DNA of 64,000 nucleotides from an uncultured Eubacterium sp. (GTDB taxonomy: Bacteria > Bacillota > Clostridia > Lachnospirales > Lachnospiraceae), in assembly GCA_934320655.1 (NCBI GenBank), contig CAKRFN010000006.1:84284-148283 (forward strand). The letters are read 5' to 3'. The position numbers were made by a program, and so were the translations under genes. This document shows positions 51,701-58,617 of this stretch, piece by piece (positions within the stretch are counted from its first letter, which is position 1; each line of letters starts with the position of its first letter). The notes under the pieces are model-generated. The model made no database searches. It saw only the letters and a program-made list of their open reading frames with translations, and was not told where the DNA came from.

Positions 51701-52177
51701 CGTGCGTTCTCCTTTTTTATTACATCCTCATAGGTGATTGCGAAATTATTTATATGGTACTCGAGGCATGTGAGCACTATGTTCTGTATTTGCAGCTCCC
51801 GCAAGTGCCTCTGGTTTGCTCGCGCTGCATCCACAGCGGATGGCAGGCGGCATAATAAAAATGAGATTGTCGTAAATTTCCTTATTTTCTGTTCCCCACC
51901 AATCCGGTGCGTGCTGGAGGATATCCTCCAGTTTCTCCTGTGATATGACGAAAACCGGAATATCCAGATCAAATTGATCCTGTACCATTTTTTCAATCTG
52001 AGCTGTCAGCTTCACCGTATCTGTTTCACTGCTTGAAAAAGCCACATTGCCGCTATTCAGCCAGGTTTTGACCTCTGCAAATGCAAGCTGTTCAAAGCCT
52101 TTCTTCAATTCTGCCATCGGAATTTTATTCTTTCCATTTATATTGATTGCTCTTAACAGGGCGATATACCTTTTCAT
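51697..52177 (-). pseudogene. DUF1697 protein fused to the tail of another gene
   Basis: From the ATG at 52177 (RBS GGGGAG) MKRYIALLRAININGKNKIPMAELKKGFEQLAFAEVKTWLNSGNVAFSS is a clear DUF1697 start, kept up to IYDNLIFIMPPA. The usual DUF1697 C-terminal half is then replaced: this frame ends at 51746 with an unrelated tail, while another frame from about 51830 encodes ANQRHLRELQIQNIVLTCLEYHINNFAITYEDVIKKENAR and stops at 51697. It looks like a deletion joining two genes out of frame. Confidence 0.75.
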
Positions 52178-52194
52178 ACGTCTGCTCCCCTTCT

Positions 52195-52818
52195 TTACTT
52201 TGACGACAAAAGATCCCCTAACACCCATGCATCCAAAAACTGCATCTGCTCCTCCGTGTGAAACCAATGCTCCCCACCCTGCATGACGGTCAGCTCCGCG
52301 CCGATCTTTTGTGCAAAAGCCGATATCGTTTCCAGCGAAGTCAGATTATCCTGATCCCCATACAAAATCTGTGTGGGAATGTGCCATGAAACCGGATGTT
52401 CCCGCACATAACAAAGATAATTCCAAGACAAAATTTCACCGAAATCTGTCGGGATTTCCAATTTTTCCGCAAGTTCCTGTTCGCTCACATTCGCCCACGA
52501 CATCATGTTGACGATCAGTTTTTCCATATCCACAACAGGTGAGATAAAATAGGCTTTATCAATGAGCGTTTCATCCAATGAAGATAACGAGAAAAATGCA
52601 CCGATACTGTTTGCCACCAGTACAAGGTTCTCGCAGCGCTTCCGCTGCTCAGCGAAAAACTGCAAAAATTCCTCCTTTGCCTCCCACGGAGTTTGCGCGT
52701 GATAATCAAAACCGATCACTTCACTATCCGGAAATAAGGACTCGTAATGCGTAGCTTCCTCCGCCGAGCCTCCTTTTCCATGTACATATATAATTACGTT
52801 TTTCATAAAGTCCTTCAT
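52195..52818 (-). CDS. Alpha/beta hydrolase
   Basis: A 207-residue hydrolase with KNVIIYVHGKGGSAEEATHYESLFPDSEVIGFDY, the nucleophile elbow VANSIGAFFSL, a late Asp (LYGDQDNLTS) and His (GGEHWFHTEEQ), so the triad is complete. It resembles RBBP9/YdeN-like small serine hydrolases. The promoter at 52991-53041 contains a TATCAAATGATA-type operator. AGGGGAATG precedes the start. Confidence 0.88.
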   Translation of the reverse strand: MKDFMKNVIIYVHGKGGSAEEATHYESLFPDSEVIGFDYHAQTPWEAKEEFLQFFAEQRKRCENLVLVANSIGAFFSLSSLDETLIDKAYFISPVVDMEKLIVNMMSWANVSEQELAEKLEIPTDFGEILSWNYLCYVREHPVSWHIPTQILYGDQDNLTSLETISAFAQKIGAELTVMQGGEHWFHTEEQMQFLDAWVLGDLLSSK

Positions 52819-52990
52819 AATTTCATTCCCCTCTTTCTCCCAAAACCAAAACGCAGCACAAACCGGTTTCCCCGGATTACACTGCGTCTAAGCGTCTTGC
52901 ATTTTGATCTCTTCAATTTTTCCATTCCTAAAACGAATGACACACGTGTACCTGCACTTCTGGCACAGCAGAGCAAAACCCCTCAATGTA

Positions 52991-53041
52991 CATCAAATGA
53001 TATACATTCGATATTATACTTTTTTGATAACTACTTGTCAA
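52991..53041 (-). promoter_or_regulatory. Promoter-operator for the hydrolase gene (regulon copy 2)
   Basis: Minus strand TTGACA (53036-53041), a 17-bp spacer, TATAAT (53013-53018), then the operator CATCAAATGATA (52991-53002), the same spacing as upstream of the TetR gene at 37110. A leader of about 170 bp follows. Confidence 0.75.
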
Positions 53042-53099
53042 GTAGACTTTCCGTAGAATGTTTCCTAATAAATAGTATAAAAACATTCCTCCTGCCCTA

Positions 53100-53150
53100 T
53101 TGACAATCACATCCTTTTTTAATACAATATTTAATACGCATCATTTGATA
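53100..53150 (+). promoter_or_regulatory. Promoter-operator for the VanZ gene (regulon copy 3)
   Basis: TTGACA (53100-53105), a 17-bp spacer, TACAAT (53123-53128), then CATCATTTGATA (53139-53150). It is divergent from copy 2, so both transcription units should respond to the same repressor. Confidence 0.75.
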
Positions 53151-53232
53151 TATATTATTTAATGTTTATCAAGAACGCCAGATGACTACATGAAAAAGTA
53201 CAGCGCGAAAAAGAGAGGTGATAAAAAGAGTT

Positions 53233-53691
53233 ATGGAAAAAAAGCAATACATCAGTAAAATACTTCTCAACCTATTACTATATGCAGTCTTAGGAATCTA
53301 CCTATTCATACTGTTTACATTTCTATTTTTAAAAAGAACCTCCTTCCGCTCTATAAATCTCGTCCCGTTTCGATCGATCCTGAACTATTTAAACGGAGAC
53401 CTGCTGGCAAGAGCATTTGCGCTGAACAATATTATGGGAAATATCGTTCTTTTCTTTCCGCTTGGCTTTTATATTACCTTATTGAACCGCAATAAAAAAA
53501 TAAGTGTTAATGTGTTCCTGATCGCCTTGATAAGTACCCTTGCGGAAATTGCGCAATATTTGTTTTGCGTCGGGGTTACAGATATTGATGATGTCATATT
53601 GAATACGCTTGGCGGTTTCATGGGGATTCTGGCATTTAAACTGATTTATGATTTTCTTCGGAGAAACAAGGAGACTGAACAACCGAATTAG
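53233..53691 (+). CDS. VanZ family protein
   Basis: About 152 residues from the ATG at 53233; an upstream in-frame GTG at 53218 is a possible alternative. Four TM helices and the VanZ pattern (SINLVPFRSILNYL, NNIMGNIVLFFPLGFYITLL, STLAEIAQYLFCVGVTDIDDVILNTLGGFMGILAFKLIYDFL). VanZ proteins are membrane proteins linked to lipoglycopeptide resistance or have unknown roles. It is 10 bp before the Ntn-hydrolase gene. Confidence 0.88.
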   Translation: MEKKQYISKILLNLLLYAVLGIYLFILFTFLFLKRTSFRSINLVPFRSILNYLNGDLLARAFALNNIMGNIVLFFPLGFYITLLNRNKKISVNVFLIALISTLAEIAQYLFCVGVTDIDDVILNTLGGFMGILAFKLIYDFLRRNKETEQPN

Positions 53692-53701
53692 GAGTAAAAA
53701 C

Positions 53702-54778
53702 ATGAACAATAATTGTAAAAAACCGGCACTTCGAATCCTAGCAGGCGTAGGACTTGCCGTGGTGATTGTTTTGATTGCTGCGCTGATCCTGTTTTGGAAT
53801 GAACTGCGTTCGCTGAGATCCCTGAAAAAAATCGATGATTACGGCATGTATCAAATGACCTATTATGGAGATTACGGATTTGATGAGTTTCTAAAAATAG
53901 GCGCTGAAAGCGATGCGGATATCGAAGCCTTTGTGACAAACCGGCTGTTAAAAGGATTTCCGATCGATCTGGGCGTCACGGGAGACGGATGCACCGCCTT
54001 TGTCGTAAAAAATGAAACCGGCGACATTCTATTTGGCAGAAACTTTGATTTTGAGTATGCTCCGTCCCTGCAGCTTCGCACAACGCCTGCCAATGGCTAT
54101 TCCTCGATTTCTACGGTCAACCTTGCTTTCGCTGGATATTCGGCGGAGAATCTGCCGGACGGCGCACTCTTTTCCCGCTTTCTGACACTTGCCGCACCCT
54201 ATCTGCCTTTCGACGGAATGAACGAAAAGGGGCTTGCCATCGCGCTGCTTGCAGTGCCGGAAGCGCAGGCACCTGAGCATCCTGACCGGATACGGCTGAA
54301 TACCACAACGGCAATCCGCCTCGTGCTTGATAAAGCTGCTACCGTGGAAGAAGCGGTTGACCTGTTGAAACAATACAACATCTATTTCTCCGGCGGTATT
54401 GAGTGCCATTACCTGATCGCAGATGCAAGCGGGCGCTCTGTCATAGTGGAATATGTCAACCATGAATTTTGTACCGTTGAGACAGATGCGCAATATCAGA
54501 TTGCTTCCAATTTCATCGCATATGATGGATTAAATATCGGAGAAGGCTTCACCGAATTTGAGCGCTATGACACAGTGGAACGTGCCATCAAAGCAAACGG
54601 CGGCACACTGGACAACGATACAGCACTTCATTTGCTCGCCGATATCGGCATCTACGATGGGGATTTCGACAAACTCCAATGGAGCGTCCTGTATGATCTG
54701 ACAAACCGCAACGGAGATATTTTTGCAAATCGAAACACCGGCAATATCATTGCATTTCAGTTGGATAAAAGTAATTAA
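53702..54778 (+). CDS. Choloylglycine hydrolase-like (linear amide C-N hydrolase) Ntn enzyme, membrane-anchored
   Basis: About 358 residues from the ATG at 53702 (RBS TAGGAG). The N-terminal helix ILAGVGLAVVIVLIAALILFW anchors or exports it. The nucleophile is Cys97 in GVTGDGCTAFVVKNETGDILFGRNFDF, followed by LPFDGMNEKGLAIALLAVPEA and ECHYLIADASGRSVIVEYVN, as in the bile-salt-hydrolase/acid-ceramidase-like family. An internal Cys after a TM helix differs from true BSH, where Cys2 is exposed after Met removal, so processing would be needed. Substrate unknown; bile-salt activity should not be assumed. Confidence 0.82.
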   Translation: MNNNCKKPALRILAGVGLAVVIVLIAALILFWNELRSLRSLKKIDDYGMYQMTYYGDYGFDEFLKIGAESDADIEAFVTNRLLKGFPIDLGVTGDGCTAFVVKNETGDILFGRNFDFEYAPSLQLRTTPANGYSSISTVNLAFAGYSAENLPDGALFSRFLTLAAPYLPFDGMNEKGLAIALLAVPEAQAPEHPDRIRLNTTTAIRLVLDKAATVEEAVDLLKQYNIYFSGGIECHYLIADASGRSVIVEYVNHEFCTVETDAQYQIASNFIAYDGLNIGEGFTEFERYDTVERAIKANGGTLDNDTALHLLADIGIYDGDFDKLQWSVLYDLTNRNGDIFANRNTGNIIAFQLDKSN

Positions 54779-54926
54779 GTATACATAAGAAAATGTCCCA
54801 TCTTTGTTCTCCTCTTTTGGACTAATTTTCGATTTCCTTCTCAAGTGCCTGCCATGTCGCACACATGAGCCTGAGAAAACAGATACAGTTTTTCCGGTAT
54901 GCGGCGTCCTCAAAATTTTTGTTTCC

Positions 54927-55589
54927 CTACGGTATGAAATTTCTTGTAATCTGGGAAATTTCCCCATCCACCGCTGTTACTGTCGTATTATTGGGATAAA
55001 AACCGTAAACGTCATCCTTCAACAAATCTAAAAATTCCTCTGTCGTGTACTTCTGAACCTGTTTCTCCGGATCTGATGAATCCTCAAAGACAAAATTCTC
55101 TGCCAGCGGCAAATCCAGCTCTGTCAACGGCTGGTAACTGTTGGATTCCAACTGAATTTCATAATACAGACCATCTTCACCCTTGTACAGATCACATCCG
55201 TCCTCCTCCAGACCTCCATTTACCTGAATCCATGTGTCACTCTGCGGCTCCACTGTTTCTACCTTCATCTCTTTCCGGGCGATCACCAGCGTATCTCCGG
55301 CTTTCAGGTTCTCAATGCCAGAAGCATCAAACCGCTCATAATCATAAGCCGCCAGATGGATGCTCGTCTGATTCTCCTGTGTTTTTACATCATCAACGGT
55401 AAATGATGCCGCGAATTCGCTGTTAGACATGTCATTGACATCGTACATGCTCGGATTCGGTTCTACGCGGACTTCCCCAGTTGAAGATTCTACCGGCGCT
55501 TGTGCCTGTTCATCCGCTGCGTCCGCAGACTGCGTTCCGCCGGAAGTTCCACACCCGAAACAGGTCCATGCCATACATCCTGCCATCAT
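54927..55589 (-). CDS. Hypothetical lipoprotein with uncertain start
   Basis: About 220 residues are visible from the ATG at 55589 (MMAGCMAWTCFGCGTSGG), with a lipobox-like FGC, but the short start lacks the basic residues of a signal peptide. They lie just upstream (KSRKKLSIA) in the same frame without an ATG, so the gene may use a rare start or may have lost its 5' end against the TetR gene, which ends 7 bp away. The mature part (NLKAGDTLVIARKEMKVETVEPQSDTWIQVNGGLEEDGCDLYKGEDGLYYEIQLESNSYQPL) is not recognised. Confidence 0.6.
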   Translation of the reverse strand: MMAGCMAWTCFGCGTSGGTQSADAADEQAQAPVESSTGEVRVEPNPSMYDVNDMSNSEFAASFTVDDVKTQENQTSIHLAAYDYERFDASGIENLKAGDTLVIARKEMKVETVEPQSDTWIQVNGGLEEDGCDLYKGEDGLYYEIQLESNSYQPLTELDLPLAENFVFEDSSDPEKQVQKYTTEEFLDLLKDDVYGFYPNNTTVTAVDGEISQITRNFIP

Positions 55590-55596
55590 TGCAATA

Positions 55597-56184
55597 CTAA
55601 GTTTTTTCCTGCTCTTTTCTGAACTTCAGCGGAACCGGAGATACCTCATAATAAGCCGTAAGAGCTGTGAATTCTCTCCGGAACGCTGCTCTCAGCTCCG
55701 CGTCTGTCAAATTTAAATGGTCTGTATTTGCCAGAATTGCCATTCCATAGGAATAATATATCATGTCCCGATGCAGTTTCTTTGCCACTTCCTCTGTGTA
55801 TCCGTATTCGCTCATAATTACGGCAATGATTTTCGAAAGCAGTACATCGCTCTGATAAGGTCCGGGCTGCCTGCCCTCCAGATATAACCAGCGAAACAGA
55901 TGTTTTTCCTCTGCTGCAAAATGAACAAATCCCATACCATAGCAGCTATACTCGGTGTCACTGTTATTATTCTGCACATACTGTGTGTGCAGATCTATCG
56001 CCCGCTGCGTCATCGCCGCTTTCAATTCATCCATATTTTGAAATGACAAATAGATCGGCTGTGTTGAACATCCCAATTTTTTTGCAACACTGCGCGCATT
56101 GATAGCCGCTGCGCCACCCTCACGTAATACATCAACCGCCGCATCTATAATCGCTTCTCTGGATATTTTTTTAACCGCAGGCAT
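55597..56184 (-). CDS. TetR family regulator
   Basis: About 195 residues from the ATG at 56184 (RBS TTGGAGGG). HTH: REAIIDAAVDVLREGGAAAINARSVAKKLGCSTQPIYLSFQNMDELKAAM. The C-terminal WHG-type domain resembles that of the TetR at 36448-37071 (both contain CSTQPIY or TSTQPVF), so they are paralogs. It has its own GTTATCGATAAC operator and is likely autoregulated. Confidence 0.88.
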   Translation of the reverse strand: MPAVKKISREAIIDAAVDVLREGGAAAINARSVAKKLGCSTQPIYLSFQNMDELKAAMTQRAIDLHTQYVQNNNSDTEYSCYGMGFVHFAAEEKHLFRWLYLEGRQPGPYQSDVLLSKIIAVIMSEYGYTEEVAKKLHRDMIYYSYGMAILANTDHLNLTDAELRAAFRREFTALTAYYEVSPVPLKFRKEQEKT

Positions 56185-56208
56185 AGTTTCCCTCCAAGCA
56201 TAACTCAT

Positions 56209-56256
56209 GTTATCGATAACGATTGTTATTATATAATTGACAGATATTTTTGTCAA
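56209..56256 (-). promoter_or_regulatory. TetR promoter with GTTATCGATAAC operator
   Basis: Minus strand TTGACA (56251-56256), a 17-bp spacer, TATAAT (56228-56233), then the perfect palindrome GTTATCGATAAC (56209-56220). Confidence 0.75.
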
Positions 56257-56293
56257 GAAAAAAATATCAGGCTCAAAGCCCTGCTCACATGAT

Positions 56294-56511
56294 CTATCCG
56301 AAATAAAACGGTACAATCAAATGGATCAGGAATGCGGCAACGATTCCCAACACGGAACGCATATTGAAATAGAACCAGCCATAAACAAATGATGCATTCC
56401 AAGAAAGCAAACAAACACATTGATCGCTGCCCGAATGGGGGAATAACTGTAAACCGCAATGCATAAGCCAAGCAGCATCCAGACAAGAAATACGATATTT
56501 ACAGTATTCGT
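56294..56511 (-). pseudogene. Remnant of a multi-pass membrane protein
   Basis: Reading from 56511 on the minus strand gives VNIVFLVWMLLGLCIAVYSYSPIRAAINVFVCFLG, then after a frameshift near GGAATGCATCA it continues ASFVYGWFYFNMRSVLGIVAAFLIHLIVPFYFG and stops at 56294. Both parts read as one hydrophobic protein C-terminus. The 5' part is missing at the junction at about 56511. Confidence 0.65.
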
Positions 56512-56829
56512 TCGATGCGGCGAAACCCCGTGATTGCTGACCTATTCCACCGCATGAAATACATGGAACGCCGTGGAAGTGGTCTGCGTAAAATCGTCAG
56601 TGAAACCGAAAAACTGCCTGGATATACAGCGGCATATAAGCCTGAATTCTTCTCAACAGCAACAGATTTCAGGGGCATTTTGAAAAATGTAAATTATATC
56701 ATGTGTGGTATTTCCGTACATGATGCCGCACATGATATATCTGTGGTCAGCAAGCAAAACTTACTGTTGGAATTTTGTGCAGAACCTAAAAGCAAAAACC
56801 AGAAATATATTACCGTTCATTCCCGATAA
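56512..56829 (+). pseudogene. Remnant of an AlbA_2/HATPase_c_4-type DNA-binding protein
   Basis: MRRNPVIADLFHRMKYMERRGSGLRKIVSETEKLPGYTAAYKPEFFSTATDFRGILKNVNY matches the C-terminal part of the COG2865 family of predicted transcriptional regulators (RRNPxIADLFHRM, ERRGSGLRKI). The N-terminal two thirds are missing; the reading frame simply emerges from the junction at about 56511 beside the membrane protein remnant. Confidence 0.65.
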
Positions 56830-56955
56830 ACAAGAAGCAGGGCATTGAATCTCACTTCATCGTCCTGCTTCTTATTCTATTCCCAAACCATATCTTCAGT
56901 AGCTTCCAAATGTTTTAAATTATGCTTTTTATCGCAGTTAAAAACACTCTTGAAA

Positions 56956-57519
56956 TTACTTCTTTTCATTGACCAATAATAGCTGCTTTATGCTATTAAC
57001 ATAATTTTCAGCCTCTCTTTGATCAAAGGGAATAACCCGTGACCACATTCTCAAACCTTGATAATAATATAAAATCAAATCAACTACCTGCGGCACATTA
57101 ACAGGATTAAATTCCCCATTATTTATTCCGTACGTTAAAAGACTTGTCCAGCGCAGTTTGGCCTGATCATTCACTTTAATAAAAAAATCTTCATTGCCGA
57201 TATTCGCATACTCATAAATTGCAAGACTTAAGGATAACTCCTTTTCTAAAATTTCACATCGTATTGCTTCAAGCATATCTTCCAAAATGCTTGTGGCACT
57301 TTCTTTCTTTTCTATGCGGTCAGATATCATATATTCCCTTGATATAATTTCAGAAAAAATCTGTTCCGTTCCGGAATAATAACGATACAAGCCTCCACGG
57401 CTCAATCCTGTTTTTTCGCAAATATCCGTCATTGTTACAGCCTTAAAACCTTTTTCGGCGAACAACAAATATGCTTCTTGAAGTATTTTCTCCTTCGTTT
57501 TATTTCCCTTGTTCCCCAT
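56956..57519 (-). CDS. TetR family regulator (paired with GNAT)
   Basis: A 187-residue regulator. HTH: TKEKILQEAYLLFAEKGFKAVTMTDICEKTGLSRGGLYRYYSGTEQIFSEII. The C-terminal ligand domain is helical (YEYANIGNEDFFIKVNDQAKLRWTSLL, LILYYYQGLRMWSRV). It is the second gene of an operon with the GNAT gene, 3 bp after it, and likely represses its own promoter through the tandem sites at 58062-58107. Confidence 0.9.
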   Translation of the reverse strand: MGNKGNKTKEKILQEAYLLFAEKGFKAVTMTDICEKTGLSRGGLYRYYSGTEQIFSEIISREYMISDRIEKKESATSILEDMLEAIRCEILEKELSLSLAIYEYANIGNEDFFIKVNDQAKLRWTSLLTYGINNGEFNPVNVPQVVDLILYYYQGLRMWSRVIPFDQREAENYVNSIKQLLLVNEKK

Positions 57520-57522
57520 ATT

Positions 57523-58044
57523 TTATAATTCCATTTCCTCCCGCAAAATTGAATATACACAATAGGAAAGGATTTGTCCGTTTTTATAAACACCATTTCT
57601 CATCGTGCCTTCGTATGTAAATCCTGCCGTTTCCAAAACTCCTCTGGAACCCAGGTTACAATCAAATGGCTCCGCAAAGATACGGACAATATCAAATTTA
57701 GCAAATGCTTCTCTACAAATCTGTATGACTGCCCTTGATGTAATTCCTTGCCGCCAATAGTCCTCTGCAAGCCAATATCCCAATTCTCCGGATTTCTCAT
57801 AGACATCATCCTTTATAGATATTCCAATGCTGCCAACGGCTTTTCCATCTACTACCATTGCCCTTGTAATTTGCTTTTTCCCCTCTCTGGAAATGCAGTC
57901 ATTAACATACCATTTTGCATCATCAATCGTATAGGGAGATGGAAAAACATTTCTCAAATTTCCCGCAATTTTCGGATTATTTGCAGCGATAGAAATATTT
58001 TCTGTATCCTCATACTTCCATTCCCGTAAAATGAAATCTTTCAT
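57523..58044 (-). CDS. GNAT family N-acetyltransferase
   Basis: About 173 residues from the ATG at 58044 (RBS AAAGGAG). MKDFILREWKYEDTENISIAANNPKIAGNLRNVFPSPYTIDDAKWYVNDCISREGKK is the RimJ-type start, VVDGKAVGSIGISIKDDVYEKSGELGYWLAEDYWRQGITSRAVIQICREAF holds the acetyl-CoA site, and RGVLETAGFTYEGTMRNGVYKNGQILSYCVYSI is the typical end. It may inactivate a drug sensed by the adjacent TetR (inference). Confidence 0.9.
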   Translation of the reverse strand: MKDFILREWKYEDTENISIAANNPKIAGNLRNVFPSPYTIDDAKWYVNDCISREGKKQITRAMVVDGKAVGSIGISIKDDVYEKSGELGYWLAEDYWRQGITSRAVIQICREAFAKFDIVRIFAEPFDCNLGSRGVLETAGFTYEGTMRNGVYKNGQILSYCVYSILREEMEL

Positions 58045-58061
58045 AATCAAATCTCCTTTCA

Positions 58062-58113
58062 AAAGCGACACTTATGTCTTTTTATCATACGACACAACTG
58101 TCGCTTTTGTCAA
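58062..58113 (-). promoter_or_regulatory. Promoter of the GNAT-TetR operon with tandem operators
   Basis: Minus strand TTGACA (58108-58113), an 18-bp spacer, TATGAT (58084-58089). AAAGCGACA-type inverted repeats at 58062-58078 and 58091-58107 (15 of 17 positions complementary) flank the -10; each contains its own smaller palindrome (GACA-N4-TGTC). Confidence 0.75.
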
Positions 58114-58300
58114 TAGAGGAGCAAAAACAGGAACATTGCATTTTCTGCCATATAAGCGTCACGGATTCCTTTCCCGCCCCATCACAAGCGCACGGCCTGT
58201 TCCTATAAAATATCCCTCCTGAATAGCCGAAGCTGTTGCTATGGAGCATACGGCCACAGCACTGGCACCACAACGACATCAATATATCAAACAACTTCAT
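58085..58300 (-). other. Possible small ORF or remnant upstream of the GNAT promoter
   Basis: A 71-residue reading frame from 58300 (MKLFDILMSLWCQCCGRM) has only a weak GAGAG and overlaps the next promoter. It sits below a strong promoter (TTGACA 58375-58380, 17 bp, TACAAT 58352-58357). The protein looks non-natural (many Cys) and a second frame also reads open for 30 codons, so I regard it as a decayed gene. Confidence 0.3.
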
Positions 58301-58351
58301 TTTTCTCTCAAAATACATCATTCAATACGCAACGCACGATGTATATTGTCC

Positions 58352-58380
58352 ATTGTACTTGCTAAGAATATGATTGTCAA
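58352..58380 (-). promoter_or_regulatory. Orphan promoter near the rpsI terminator
   Basis: Minus strand TTGACA (58375-58380), a 17-bp spacer, TACAAT (58352-58357), followed by TACATC and GATGTA half-sites. It resembles the TetR-type promoters at 37110, 52991 and 53100 but lacks the TATCAAATGATA palindrome; no clear gene follows. Confidence 0.55.
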
Positions 58381-58398
58381 CAGTTAAGAAGCATAGAA

Positions 58399-58430
58399 AA
58401 ACCCCGAAAAACCAAAATTTTTCGGGGTTT
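58399..58430. terminator. rpsI terminator
   Basis: AAACCCCGAAAAA (58399-58411) pairs with TTTTTCGGGGTTT (58418-58430), 30 bp downstream of the rpsI stop codon on the minus strand; T-run present. Confidence 0.85.
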
Positions 58431-58460
58431 GTAAACAAATTGTATGTTCTTGTGAAATAA

Positions 58461-58508
58461 TTATCTCTTTGAGAACTGCGGAGCGCGACGAGCTGCTTTG
58501 AGACCGTA
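58461..58508 (-). repeat. Attachment site: copy of the rpsI 3' end
   Basis: The minus strand encodes YGLKAARRAPQFSKR and a stop codon (58508-58461), which is the C-terminus of ribosomal protein S9 as found in this group, but nothing upstream continues the rpsI frame. The host terminator follows at 58399-58430. This is the duplicated target left by an integrative element that uses the 3' end of rpsI; the intact gene is expected beyond the right window edge. Confidence 0.85.
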
Positions 58509-58617
58509 CTCACCTATCCTTGATCCAAAAAGTCCAGTATTCATGCGGGTTTTCGGGCTTCCCTCTCTCAGTAAACCCATAGGTAAACCCACGAAATCGA
58601 GGAATTTTTGGTGCAAT

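Noticed and set aside
54530..54967. Minus-strand 145-codon ORF opposite the Ntn-hydrolase gene
   Set aside because: It is a shadow of the plus-strand coding sequence and has no start signals.
58085..58300. 71-codon Cys-rich ORF upstream of the GNAT operon
   Set aside because: Weak RBS, overlaps a promoter, and an unnatural composition; treated as a possible remnant, not a gene.
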